Source of the DNA: Nepenthes gracilis
Taxonomy: Eukaryota > Streptophyta > Magnoliopsida > Caryophyllales > Nepenthaceae
Direction: 5' to 3'
Length of the DNA stretch: 64,000 nt
Assembly (NCBI GenBank): GCA_033239525.1
Contig: BSYO01000013.1
Coordinates: forward strand, 7,898,501-7,962,500
Positions within the stretch are counted from its first letter, which is position 1, and every line of letters begins with the position of its first letter. Shown here in pieces: positions 25,860 to 37,626 of this stretch. A model generated the notes under the pieces. The model was given only the letters and a program-made list of their open reading frames with translations, was not told the origin of the DNA and searched no databases. The position numbers and the translations under genes were made by a program.

Positions 25860-26639
25860 TTACTCTTTTTTTCAGCGTTTTCACGCTTTTACTTATAATA
25901 ATATTTCTTAATGTGACCTTTCTTACTACAATGATGATACTCGACATTTTGGAACCTTGACCTGGACTTACTAACCCTTTTCACCCTACTTTAGTCCACG
26001 TCCCCTGCTTCTACCCTGTGACTCAGTAACGAGTACCTTAGAGTGGGAAGAAGTGGAAGTTCCCTGAGACTTCCTTGCCTCATTTATGAGTAAGGACGCA
26101 ACAACCTCGTCCAATTGAAGTGTATCCTTTCTAAATAATAACGTTGTCACAATATGATCATATGATGCTGGTAAGGAGGCCAGCAACACCAACGCCTTGT
26201 CCAAGTCCTTGGTCTGCTCATCGAGAGCGGACATTTGTGTCACAATTTTGTTGAACTCATCCAGATGCTTTTCAAAGCTTCCTCCCTCATACAGACTCAA
26301 TCCATAAAATTGCTTCTTCACATGTAGTCTCGTGGCCAATGATTTAGACTTGTATCTACTTTTGAGTTTCTCCCAAACCTCAATCGGGTCTGACAGGCTG
26401 AGAACCTTTTGAAGTGTATTGTCCGCCAGACACAGCTTAATGTTACAGTTTGCAAGAGCTCTCTTATCTTGCCACTTTTTCTGAATCAAGTTCTCCGATT
26501 TCTCATCCTTCTTTTTCAATACTTTTACAGTTTTTTCTCGGGTCAAGATATTCTTCACCATTTCTTGCTAAAGGATGAAATTACCCTACCCAATAAATTG
26601 TTCCATGTTAAATGGAAAATTCTTTGAGGACGGCGCCAT
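25860..26639 (-). pseudogene. Copia gag (UBN2 type), degenerate
   Basis: The start codon is at 26639-26637 (MAPSSKN), 36 bp inside the 5' LTR border. Two TAG stops precede the long frame 26561-25986. That frame has NILTREKTVKVLKK, KWQDKRALANCNIKLCLADN, VWEKLKSRYKSKSLATRLHVKKQFYGL, the HLDEFNKIVTQM block and LPASYDHIVTTLL. These are signature segments of the plant Copia Gag capsid region (gag-polypeptide of LTR copia-type). Downstream, near 25910, a zinc knuckle reads HHCSKKGHIKKYY, with outer cysteines lost. Confidence 0.85.
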
Positions 26640-26674
26640 CTAAATTGCAGCTTGAACCAGTCTCTAATACCACT

Positions 26675-27447
26675 TGTAGGGACACAAAGCAGTATCCGAC
26701 CGAGCAGCAAGAAGGAATAAGCTCACAGTTATGAAGAAAAAGGAAAGAAGAAAGAGAGGCCAAATCTTTTATATAAAAAATCATTCTAAATAAGGAAAAA
26801 ACTGTTCAACTTTAGTCCACATAAGTATTGCACTATGTGAGTTTTCGATTATACAAACCACCAGACTATACAAGTCCTAAGAGTCGAAGAAGTAGAAGAA
26901 CAGAGCCCCCACCTTTTGAATGCACACACTCAGCTTTCTTTATAATACTTCACCTTTTTCTCACTCTCAGTTTCTGTAATTGCTGACACACACACACACA
27001 CACCATACCCACACGCAGCACCCAGACACAAAAGCACACACATATATGTATGTTGGCTGATAAAAGCGACAGCCATGCCAACGTAGAGGACATACGTACA
27101 GGTAGCTGCCCGGCAACCTGTAACTCTACAACAGCTGTATAAATTGTCATACCCTACAAAAAATGGTCAACCACTCTGTAAAGACTGCATGCATATTCCC
27201 ACTTGCATGCTCAAAAGATTTTTTAAGCTAGCCTTCACGTGTGCTTTCTGTGTACAAATCCTCAGGCCTTCAAGGATGCCTCCAGGCATTACCCATGAAC
27301 CTTGGACCTCAAATGAAGAAAGTCTTCGGGTATTACATAATGTCCTTGTCCATATTCACAATCCTCGGACGATTGACTCATCAGGTTGCGAACCACATCC
27401 GAGCAAAAGTTCGCGGCCACATTCCCACAAAGAGAGTGACCCCAACA
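26675..27447 (-). repeat. 5' LTR of the Copia element
   Basis: The upstream LTR with respect to the minus-strand genes, bordered internally by the primer site. It ends on the + strand in GTGACCCCAACA like the other LTRs of this family (22711, 33636, 36280). Confidence 0.9.
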
Positions 27448-28600
27448 AATACTTCCAAGCTTGGTCTTAAACAAATCCACCCATTGTTAAGGAAAAGGCA
27501 CGTATAAAAATTAAAAAGGGAATTGATATGATATGATAATTTACATGCAATTCCACCATTTATTAATAAAAAATAAATCAGGAGAAATTGAAGAATTACA
27601 TAGCAATGTGAAAAAATGAATTATATTTTTTAAACCAAAAATATAACATTGTAGCTACAAGAATTACAAAAAAGAAAAAAGAAAGTCCATATAGAAACAC
27701 TAATATTATTGTAGAGTTTATAGCAGGGCAATTAATGAATGGGGTTGCACTTGGAAAAGTAATGAAAAAAGAGCTATGAAATATCATAGGAGGTCAATAC
27801 AAAAGGACACCAAATACAAATTGTAAAAATTCCGAGGGAAAAAATTGCACCTATTGAATGGGTCAAAGAAGTCGAGCAAAAATGAATTATGCGCCTATAT
27901 GAAAAAATGAATTGTTTTTCTTATTTTAAATTTTTGAACTTTTTTTTTTAGATTTTATAAATATAAAAGTTGCATAATCTAAAAATGAATGTACCCTAAA
28001 CTACATAAATGTACCCAAATCCAAGTTTTATAAAATCACATTTGACAGCCTCGATCAAATTGGATATCATTCCTCTTAAATGTTGCACTTTATGTGTAAA
28101 ACTTATAGCAATAAGACCAATATGACTATGCCAATCGCATGAATAGTACGTAAGAATGAATATCAAAGGAGCATAATACACGTGAGAGAAAGGGAGATAC
28201 AGGTGTCATCCATGAGTGAATAAGGCACGACTCCTTACCTTAGTGCATAAAATTCTTAGACTTCCTCCTATATTAGCATGAAATTGTACCATTATCCGGT
28301 AAAGATTTCTTACCCAAGTTCTTTTATTTGATTTTTGTTTAGGTTTACTGGATTGAAGTTGAGGATAGTAGGAGTGGAAGTGATCAAAAGCACTACAATG
28401 TTGATAAAGAGACCCTGATTTAACAGTGACAGAAGATATAGATACTCAATAAGGCCTAATATAATGATATATCTGTGTGAACTCAACATAATTTCGGTGA
28501 ATGTTCCTAACCTTATAACAACCAAAGCATGGGATCAATAATTTTTTGTAGGAAAGGTCTTATGGAAATGTAGCGCGGGTTGACTCTTAGGTTGGGCATG
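27448..28600. other. AT-rich intergenic DNA
   Basis: No coding signal or known repeat seen. If the Copia element at 21917-27447 landed inside the LINE, the missing LINE endonuclease should lie here, but I could not recognise it. Confidence 0.4.
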
Positions 28601-29870
28601 CTTATGCTTCTTTCCTCTGTTGGTTGAAGTACTCACCTCCTTTTATCTGATGCTCTTGGTAACATGAACAAAGATGATTTTCTTGGGTTGAATGGCCTGA
28701 GAGTTGTTTTCTTAATGACCTAATCCCTTCTTGTTATTGATTACCTTGCCAAGACAAAGCATATGACTTTGTAAAATGTGAGTAATTGGCCATGGGAATT
28801 TTCCAGGACTTGCTCAAGGGATTTGACATTTACATCATGAGACTAGCTCAACAGTTTCAAATCATTAAAGGTTTCCTCTACTTAACAAGATGAAAATTCA
28901 AAGTTTTTTTTCCATTTTCCATCTCATCAACCCCTTTTGGAAGAGTTTCTTTTGAACATTTTATTTTAAAACTATCATAAAACAATTTGTCATAAGTTCT
29001 TGGAGGCTATTAAGATTATCATCCGAATTTAATAGTGAGTGATGCATGCCATCAGAATCCTCATCTTCTCCTGTGATAAACTCAACTTCACATTCAGTGG
29101 GAGAGACAATTGGAAGGCTCGTGATTGGTTTCATTGTTTCATCATCAGGACAAAGGCATTCATCGATTTGGCCTTATTACATTTTAAAGTTATGTCACCC
29201 CGTGCTAATATGACTGAAATTATTTTACCTTGTACTTTTTATCCGTGGACTTATATTTGTCATTTGTTTTTTTTTTTTTTTTGTGATCAAATGAGTCTTT
29301 GAATTTTTTTTTTCAAATTTATTGTTACTTTGTAAAAAATTCTTAAACTATTTAGTAAATAAGGCAATTTCCTCATCATTTGTACACTAATACCTCAAGT
29401 CATCGTATTATTTTCCATTTACCAATTTAAAGGCAATGGATCTGTTCTTTTGCAGTTTTAGATGAGACAATTGAAAAATTTAAAGAAATCTAAATAGTTT
29501 CACAATTTTTATTGTATTAAAGTTTTTACTCTCTTTAGTGGCTACAACTTTTGGCTGAAACCGCTTGGATAAAGATCTCAAGATTTTATAGACAATTCAC
29601 TTTTTAGAAACTTTGTCTCCCAAATTGAAACTTGAGTTAACAACGTTATTGAACATGACATCAAACTCGTCAAAAAATTTATTATCCTTTATCATAAGTT
29701 CTTAGTTAACATTTGCAGTTTTGAGTTGCCAATAATTTTTGTGCCGTGAAGAATGGTCTGCAGAATATCTCAAGCATCCTTAACAATTTCTTACATAAAC
29801 ACCCATCTAAACTCATTTGATGAAATAGCTATAAAAATGGCATGAATCTCCTCACTATTGTAATTACTCT
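28600..29870 (-). pseudogene. Sirevirus-type gag remnant
   Basis: Minus-strand frames give the same ordered blocks as gag of the element at 37627-47149. A DILQTILHGTKIIGNSKLQML block lies near 29780, then FDVMFNNVV and SFNLGDKVS near 29640. LSKRFQPKVVATKESKN lies near 29540, and a LQEL coiled-coil-like segment near 29000. The match to FNLGEHIPENR and LPERFRPKVTAIEESKD in the other element is clear. Stops and frameshifts are frequent. No LTRs or pol could be found next to it, so this is an isolated fragment. Confidence 0.7.
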
Positions 29871-32741
29871 CACTTGATTCATCTTCAGACAAAGTGGTTG
29901 GATTTTTTTTGGAGAAGTAATCCTATGTTTTTCTTTTTGTGGGGAGTGCACCCTCTTTTTAACACAAATTTAGATACGGCTGTCCAGCAATTTAAGGCGC
30001 ATCTCATGCGAACCTCTCATGGGAATCATTATTCCCATCGAAAATATGTTGCAATTGTTAATGAATGACTTGTAGTCATTTAGACATGCAAGAGTCAAGG
30101 GTTAGGGTATGACTTTCGTACAACTTGAAAGTAAAAAAATCTCATAATGGACTATAGTTTAGAACATTCGTAAGCTAGAAGAATAAAATGCGTAAATATT
30201 TTATACATATAAAAGATATCAAATTATCAAATTAATAATCCAATTAATCATGGATTTAAATTTTACGTTGATACCTCGACTAACCAAATAAAATAATATG
30301 ATCAAAATACAGAATTCGAAATACCACGTCATTAAGTGGCTCTAACACCTTTTAAATTGACATGTCAGATTTTATGTAAGGAGTTATATTTATCCATACA
30401 AAATCAGAGTAATCATCATAAAATAACTAAATATCACAACTATCATATTATCGAATGTATCGATATTTCATGATTCTACAAATCCATAATTAACATGAAC
30501 TATATTCACAAGTTACTGAATAACTGCAATTCATCCCATACTTTTTACAAACTAATAATCTAAATAACTTAAATATAATAACTATTGTTTGAAAACTAAA
30601 ATGTAATATTAAACATATCATAAATCTTAATTCTAATTTCTTTGAACAGTTTATCCTTCAATCCTATTTATCCTATAAGTATTCAAACCTCTCATTTAAA
30701 ATGTTGGTAAGATAGAAGTAAGAAATGAGGCAAAAACTCAACAAAACATATAATTTAGTAATTAAAATATATAATTGCCATTAAAAACATATCGAAAAGA
30801 CTGTAAATTAATCAGATGTAATGACATAAATTTTTAGATTTTAACTATTCAGTACTTTACCAAAATGCTATGTAAATTCATGCTCAAATATAAATTTTTT
30901 TAAAGACCAAGGACAAGTACGGTCTCATTGACTAAAGGAGTAGATAATCAAAATCTGAATTATATTTGTTTGTACACAACCAAATGCCATACATTATTAT
31001 TCAAAATTCATAGGTAGGATGCCATATATATAACCGTCTAGATTGAGCCAAATATTATTTTTACCCATGGGAGATAGGTTTAAATATTAATTACTATTAT
31101 AATATATTAATGTATACTATAATATACTATTCACCGAATAATAACTATACTCCAATATTTATAAAAATTTTACACTTTCCGTATATTTCTTAATTTTCTC
31201 ATTATGGAGAAAAGATTCATAGCTTTTAACATATTATAGAGGTTTTTTTTTTTTAATTCTATAAATTCCTAACATCCTATGCTTAAAATTTTCACATAAA
31301 TTTAGCTATGATAAGTTTTAAAATATAAAATACTAAATTAGCAAGATATTACAAAAATAAACAATTTCATCTTTAATAATAAACATGCAGAGAAACTATG
31401 TGTATTTCTAAAACATATACAGTATATATTTAATAGTTGCTAAACATTCAGGAATGTGGTGTGCAAAATGAAGCATGCAAGAATATTATATTTGGTTTTT
31501 AGAATATGCATAGAGGAAAAATTGTAGAAATTATCTAAGATATACAATATACATGAGTTTAGACATGAATTTTATATATTTTTATAACAAAATGAAAAGA
31601 ATTTTATATGCATATTAAATATAAATATCTTAACTATAAAATTATCATATTTGAGTATTTAAAATAAAAAAATTATTTAGAGAATTTAGAAAAAAATAGC
31701 AACAAAAAAAAAGATTTAGAATGTACTTATTTTAACTCTAAATTATCAAGATTCTTACATTGATTAACTTAATTTGAGTTTCTTTTGCTTCCTCTCTCTT
31801 TCTCTCTCTTCTCTTTCTCTTTTCTCTCTTAAATTCCGCTAAAAAATGATAAAAAATTAACCATAATTCATATTTATATTAGACTGGCATTCAAGTGTTG
31901 ATCAGGTGCGTGTTAGGCGTCACAACTAAGCATTATGGAGCAAGAGCGCCGCCTCAAGTGTGCTTGAGCCACTGGTCGGGTATACGTCATACGCCATGGC
32001 TAAGCACTGCGGCTCATGAGTGTTGCTTTAGATGTGCTTCAAGCATGGGCATTTCTCCATAACACACTTCACGCTTTATTGGGTGAGCCTCGAGTTTGCC
32101 TATATCAGATTGTGTGCTTAGGCACTAATCAGGTATCGATTAGGCACGGTTACTCTATCCATCTTATACATTGGCATGCGTCTGACGTCGGTTAGGCATC
32201 CATCCACTCAATGTAATCATATCTAATTTTAACTTTTGGTCTAATTTTTTTTATACTTTAATCTTAATTTTAATTATAATAAAAATTAAAGTTGAACCTT
32301 ACAATTATAGACTAGATTCAATTATTATTGTGACATGAATCATTGCCAATATTTAAATAAAATCACCACGTAAAATAAATTAGCATAAATATTGATGACA
32401 AAGATAATGCTCAAAAGTCAAACAATTTTTTTAAAAATGAAAATTCATCTCCCTCAACCCAATCAAATGAATTCACTTGTAGAAGGTTACTGAAAATCCA
32501 ATCAAATGACTTACTGAAAAGCACTATGAATTTGCTCACAATAACCAAATCTAATAATTTTCTTTCTTCATGTAGAATTGTGTTTAGTTATGAATGATTA
32601 ATACAACTAAAACTCTAGTGCCCATGCCATTTATAAAACTTTGAAGGCATACAACCTCAAATAAGTTTTTAAAAGGTTTTTGAGGTTTGTAAGATGAAAA
32701 AAATCAATGGATTTTTTTCTAGTCCCTCAACACAGATCGAG
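29871..32741. other. AT-rich intergenic DNA with one GC-richer island
   Basis: Very AT-rich sequence without genes. A distinct, less AT-rich island lies at about 31880-32220, with several variants of TTAGGCA. A CT-rich tract lies at 31790-31830. Confidence 0.45.
31880..32220. repeat. Unidentified GC-richer island with repeated TTAGGCA-like words
   Basis: GTTAGGCGTCA, CTTAGGCACTA, ATTAGGCACGG and GTTAGGCATCC all occur within about 300 bp. No open frame or known repeat was recognised, and its borders are set only by composition. Confidence 0.35.
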
Positions 32742-32746
32742 GTTTT

Positions 32747-33636
32747 TGTTGGGGCAAACGGGCGCTCGGACAGAATGCTCCCCAAAGTGCAATGACCGAG
32801 GGGACAAATCTCTCGGACACGGAGGGACAGCACTCGGACGGACGGTCAACAAGGAAGAAGAAACACACCCGATTTAACGTGGAAACCCTTCTGGAACCGA
32901 AGGGAAAACCACGGGAGCAGAGGCAACAGCAAATCCACTATGTGAAAAATAGGTTACAACAACCTCCTGGACGGAGTCTCCGCTACACACCCAAGAAGCT
33001 AAAAGAGAAAGCTCTCGGACGCTTACCAAGAAAAACGCTCTTGTTTTTCTCTCACGCAAACTTTCTCTTTCTCTCCTCTCACCGGTGGTGCACTCCACTT
33101 CAGTTTCACAACAGCCCTTTTGCTCTTTCAAGATTACTCTCTTAATCTTGCTTGCACTCTCACCCACTCAATCTCACGCACAAGCCTTTATATAGAGCCA
33201 GGGGAAGGCCACGTGGCCGTCCACCTGCCCACCCTACTGGCAGTAGGGTGGCAGGGCTACGATCCTAGGTCTGCCATAGCCGGCGCACGCCTCCTGCGTG
33301 CCAGGGTGGCAGACCTGCCACCTTGGAAGTTGCACCGTCTGAAATCCATCAGAGCACGCCAACTGTCCACCTGCAACACGCCGCTGCAGCAGGCCTACGT
33401 GAGAGAAAGTCAACGCCTAGGCACTAGCGTCCTCGTCCATGTCCACCTCTCGGACATGCTGCCTTTGAAGTAGTCCTCGTCCATGTTCCTCCCGGACATT
33501 CTGAGAAGTCCCCGGACATGTCAGGCTCCTGGACATTCTGAGAAGTCCCCGGACATGTCAGCCTCCCGGACACGTCCGCGTCCATTTGTCTCCACAAGTC
33601 CGCGGACACATACACCACAAGAGAGTGACCCCAACA
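32747..33636 (-). repeat. 3' LTR of the GC-rich Copia derivative
   Basis: 890 bp, longer than its partner by many small insertions. A segment with CGGACATTCTGAGAAGTCCC is duplicated in tandem at about 33494-33560. A TATA-like CCTTTATATAGAGCC lies near 33186 on the + strand. Confidence 0.9.
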
Positions 33637-34281
33637 AACTTCCCCTCACGATCTTGTGAAGTACCTTAGCCATTGTTGGACCATCGTCACTTCTTGCCTT
33701 CGGCTGCTTCCCTTGAATCTGGACTCCCGCATCAGCTACTACTTCAAAGGGTCCGCGTCCTTTCCCCCCGCGAACATAGGGACATGGAGGGAGTTGTCCC
33801 TCCACTCACAACTGAGTGGACTCCCCTCTCTCGCGATCGTCGCCCGCGCCGCCTTCCCTTCCCCTCAACTGGGAATCCAGCGTCGTCCTCCGCAAGCCTG
33901 AATGACACCTTCCTCTGCCCTGCTGAACTTGGAGTAAACCCACTCCCCTTCAGCTCCTTTCCTGCAGACATGTCATCCTCCCTTGCTTTCCTGGTTCTGG
34001 TGCCGAGGACGTGACTTACTCTGCCCTTTGTCTTCAGACTTTGGGTCACGTTCTTGGTACCTTCCCCTTTGGCCTTGGCCACCGCAGCTCCGCCATTGAC
34101 CTAACCCTTGGTCCTAGCTCCGCACTTAGCCACCCGCCTCGGCTCCACCCTTGGTCCCGCCTTACGGCTCGGGGTCGCCTCTGCACCGGCCCTCCCCGCC
34201 ACTCGAGCGTCCAAAGCTACCACCGGCCGGCCTCTCCTGCCACCTTGACCCGGTGCCCGTTGGTCATCCTGGCATCTCCAC
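33637..34281. other. GC-rich segment of unknown origin replacing Copia pol
   Basis: It lies between the LTR and the end of the protease/GAG-pre-integrase region. Minus-strand frames at 34082-33744 and 34337-34101 are open but show no integrase, reverse transcriptase or RNase H motif. Next to the LTR, GPTMAKVLHKIV may be a trace of the pol C-terminus. The base composition is much richer in GC than the rest of the window. It could be captured host sequence, or pol sequence altered beyond recognition. Confidence 0.4.
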
Positions 34282-35461
34282 TCAATGCAAGTCCTCATCG
34301 AGATATTTCCCGATGTCCTGCTTCCCTTTGCCACCACCGAGGCACCTTTGGTAAGCTTCCATTGGGCAAACGCTCCCCGAAGCCTTCCTCATCCGAGAAA
34401 TCACATTCAACCTCAAGTCCGGGGCATGTCGCACGCCCTCCAGCCGCGAGCGTGTTCCGTTGCTTGTCCGCAAGCAAACATCCCCAATGCCAACAACCCT
34501 AGACGAGCCACCGTTACCCATCTTCAACACCCCTGACAGCGGGCGTGTAGTTCTGAAGTGGGACTTCGACGGTGTCGCATGGTGTGAGGCCCCACTGTCC
34601 ATCACCCAACTCGTCTCCTGGCATGGACTGCTCAGTGCTTCCCCTGCGTGGACCACCAGGAGGTCTTCGCAGAGGCCAATGGTCTCCGGATCATCAACTT
34701 GATCCCTTTTCTCCTGACCATTACTTCTGCCCTCCTGGTCATGCCTCCTCCGCGGACAGTCCTTCTTGATGTGGCCTTTCTTACCACACAAGAAGCAACT
34801 CCGTCCTTCAAGCTTGCTCCGGCTGTTGCTTCTCCCCATCCTGCCTCCCTGTCCTCGGACAGATCTCCCTCGTCCCCGACCGTTGGTCATCACCAGGACA
34901 CTCTCCCGAGAGCTCGAGGCCTCACCGCTTTCCCTCCGCCTAGACTCATTCATAAGCAGGGAAGCTATGACCTCGTCCAGCTTCAAAGTGTCCTTCCCGA
35001 AAAACGTCGTGATATGATCGTCACGAGGGCGGCAAGGATGCCCCAACACCAACGCCTTGTCCTCGTCCTTGATCTTCTCATCAAGGGTGACATGCGTTAC
35101 CCGGCCGATGGAACTTCGTCCCAAGTGCTTCTCAAGCACTCTCCTTCCGACAATGACCCATAGAATTCACTTGGACTTGTACCGGCTCTCAAGCTTGTCC
35201 CAGGACCTCCGCCGAGGGTCCGAAGGTCAGAGACCTCCCGCCCGTATTGTCCGCCAAATAAATCGTGCGATTGGCAAGATCCCTCTTATCTTGCCACTCG
35301 TCCTCGGACATTCTCTCCGGCTTCTCTTCCCTTTTCCGCAGAGCTTTTACCGTTCCTTCCCGGGTCAAAATATTCCTCACCCTCTCCTGCCAGAGGATGA
35401 AATTATTTTGCCCATTGAACTGCTCAAAAAAGAACGTCCCATTCTTCACCGACGACGCCAT
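34282..35461 (-). pseudogene. Copia gag-protease of the deleted element, frameshifted
   Basis: 35461-35189 starts MASSVKNGTFFFEQFNGQNN, followed by ILWQERVRNILTREGTVKAL. This is the N-terminus of the same Gag type as at 25986-26639. The frame is lost by small indels between about 35150 and 35280. 35139-34282 resumes with DHITTFFGKDTLKLDEVIASLL. A full zinc knuckle CFLCGKKGHIKKDC follows (C-X2-C-X4-H-X4-C), then an intact-looking protease site WVMDSGASHHATP and VRHAPDLRLNVIS. The zinc knuckle and D-S-G site are better kept than in the longer relative, which suggests a younger copy apart from the frameshifts. Confidence 0.85.
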
Positions 35462-35499
35462 CCAGACAACGGTTCACAAACCTTGTCTCTGATACCACT

Positions 35500-36280
35500 T
35501 GTTGGGGCAAACGGGCGCTCGGACAGAATGCTCCCCAAAGTGCAATGACCGAGGGGACAAATCTCTCGGACACGGAGGGACAGCACTGGACGGACGGTCA
35601 ACAAGGAAGAAGAAACACACCCGATTTAACGTGGAAACCCTTCAACCGAAGGAAAACCACGGGAGTAGAGGCAACAAAAATCCACTATGTGAAAAATAGG
35701 TTACAACAACCTCCCCGGATTCTCCGCTACACACCCAAGAAGCTAAAAGAGAAAGCTCTCGGACGCTTACCAAAGAAAAACGCTCTTGTTTTCTCTCACA
35801 GTGCCCGGTGGTGCACTCCACTTGATTTCACAACAGCCCTTTTGCTCTTTCAAGATTACTCTCTTAATCTTGCTTGCACTCTCACCCACTCAATCTCACG
35901 CACAAGCCTTTATATAGAGCCAGGGGAAGGCCACGTGGCCGTCCACCCAAGTGGTGGCGGGGCTACGATCCGAGTGCTGCCAACGCCTCTGCGTGCGGTG
36001 GTGGCAAAACCGTCTCCGAAATCCATCAGAGCACGCCAACTGTCCACCTGCAACACGCCGCTGCAGCAGGCCTACGTGAGAGAAAGTCAACGCCTAGGCA
36101 CTAGCGTCCTCGTCCATGTCCACCTCTCGGACATGCTGCCTTTGAAAAATGTTCCTCCCGGACATTCTCGAGAAGTCCCGGACATGTCGATTTTTTCTAT
36201 GTCAGCCTCCCGGACACGTCCGCGTCCATTTGTCTCCACAAGTCCGCGGACACATACACCACAAGAGAGTGACCCCAACA
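35500..36280 (-). repeat. 5' LTR of the GC-rich Copia derivative
   Basis: 781 bp. Collinear with 32747-33636 but shortened by many one- to tens-of-base losses rather than by substitutions. It ends GTGACCCCAACA followed by the GTTTT duplication. Confidence 0.9.
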
Positions 36281-36285
36281 GTTTT

Positions 36286-37626
36286 CTCCTTCAAATCACC
36301 GATTTCTCACACTCGTGAGCTTCAACAATAATAAAGGTTAAGAGAAGAGATGGGTATTTATAGTGAGGGCCGAAAAATAAGGTTTAAAAAGTGAAGGGGG
36401 CAAAACTATGCAGGGGCTGTTTGAGTGGATATTATGTGGCTCGCTAGTGGAATCATTATGAGAATTGCCGCTTGAGTGGCTATCACGTACTTTATCAATA
36501 ACACGCCACTTGAATTGAGATTGGCCCTTGAGCCGTGGCTATGATGTAGTTTACTTTCAACTCACCATTGAAATTCCCCAGAGAGTTGTCATTGAAGCCA
36601 CTATCTTGTAAATATCTCATTGAGCACAATTAATAATAAAAATAAATAAATATAATTCAATTAAGACAACGATTTTACTAAAGAAGTTTGCCAACATAAC
36701 AAAACTCACAGATACAAACAACTAAAGTCGTAATTTAGGAAAATCTGTGACAAATAAAAAAAAAAGTATTGGCCTAAATTTGATAGACCCTGGCACAAAA
36801 ACGAATGCCATAAAATAATTTTTCATTCTTTCTAAGTGGTCATAAATTTGTCATAGAGAGACAAAATGGCGGTGGAAGTGTCACGAGGGTAAAATGCCTT
36901 CTTTGCTAACCGTCAGTTGAACAATCAGTAACACATAACAATGGTACTCGTATATATTCTAATTCTAAGAGGATGGCGCCGAGTGCCCAATTCGTCACAA
37001 GAATACTCGTAATCTAAGTAAATAAAGAGTACCATTGTTTAAAAGTAAAAAAAAAAAAAAACAATTATCGATATGGAAATCTAACTAAATAAAGAGAACT
37101 ATTCATGGGTAAATCTATCCAATCATGTACACTAAGTATATCGATAATTTCATAAAATATGCTCCAAGAACAGCCAAAAATGGATCTCCTATCAACGCAA
37201 ACATAAATCAATGGCGGCCAACAATCCTTAATAATTGGCTAATTATAGACATTACTAGCATATTTTCTAGAGTGAAATTTTAATTTCATTTTACATGTAT
37301 CCTCAATAGAATGATAATTTTATGGTTCAGTATATATATGATGCGACCAAGAGAGCCGAGACCCGCGAGCCCCGGAACCAAGAATTCCAGGAAAAGCCAT
37401 ATGGTTCAATAAATACAAGAGGAAGTTCCAAGGAAGAATATCTGACAGGAATAATGCATATTGTTTCCCGCTGCTGTAGGTTTCGGGACACTCCATGTAG
37501 TCCTTTAGATTGAGATAATTCAATGGTCTTTGTAATTAACTTTTTATTGTTCCTTTTATAATATTGAAATATCAAAATAAAAGAAAATAAAAGATATGGC
37601 CATTTATATATTTTCTAAATTGTTTA
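36286..37626. other. Intergenic DNA with a minus-strand TATA-like box
   Basis: Without the Copia derivative, 32742 and 36286 join directly. Near 36357 the minus strand reads CACTATAAATACCC, a good TATA-like sequence pointing toward the insertion, but no coding region follows on either side. 37250-37620 is AT-rich with short overlapping frames and no motif. Confidence 0.4.

Larger units (their letters stand above)
21917..27447 (-). mobile_element. Ty1/Copia retrotransposon, complete structure but dead
   Basis: Two LTRs (21917-22711 and 26675-27447) enclose gag, protease, integrase, reverse transcriptase and RNase H in Copia order on the minus strand. On that strand the LTRs read TGTTGGGGTCAC...TGTCCCTACA. 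The primer site beside the right (5') LTR reads TGGTATTAGAGAC, close to the initiator-methionine tRNA complement, and a purine tract GTGAGGGAAAATT precedes the left (3') LTR. The flanks AATAT (21912-21916) and AATAC (27448-27452) are a target duplication with one change. Many stops and altered catalytic motifs show it is inactive. LTR and gag similarity place it in the same family as the GC-rich element at 32747-36280. Confidence 0.9.
32747..36280 (-). mobile_element. GC-rich, internally deleted Copia derivative, TSD GTTTT
   Basis: LTRs at 32747-33636 and 35500-36280 have perfect 8-bp inverted ends (TGTTGGGG...CCCCAACA). They are flanked by an exact duplication, GTTTT at 32742-32746 and 36281-36285. 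On the minus strand the primer site beside 35500 is TGGTATCAGAGAC, a good match to the initiator-methionine tRNA complement. The 1.86 kb interior holds only gag and protease. Integrase and nearly all of reverse transcriptase and RNase H are missing, replaced by a GC-rich segment of unknown origin. It must have depended on enzymes from a full-length relative, such as the family of the element at 21917-27447. Confidence 0.9.

Noticed and set aside
28600..29870. Possible host gene with coiled-coil
   Set aside because: Ordered similarity to gag of the Sirevirus-type element explains it better.
34011..35163. Long + strand frames (163 and 171 residues)
   Set aside because: They are antisense to Copia gag-protease in GC-rich DNA, where stops are rare. 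The minus-strand motifs (zinc knuckle, D-S-G site) show which strand is real.
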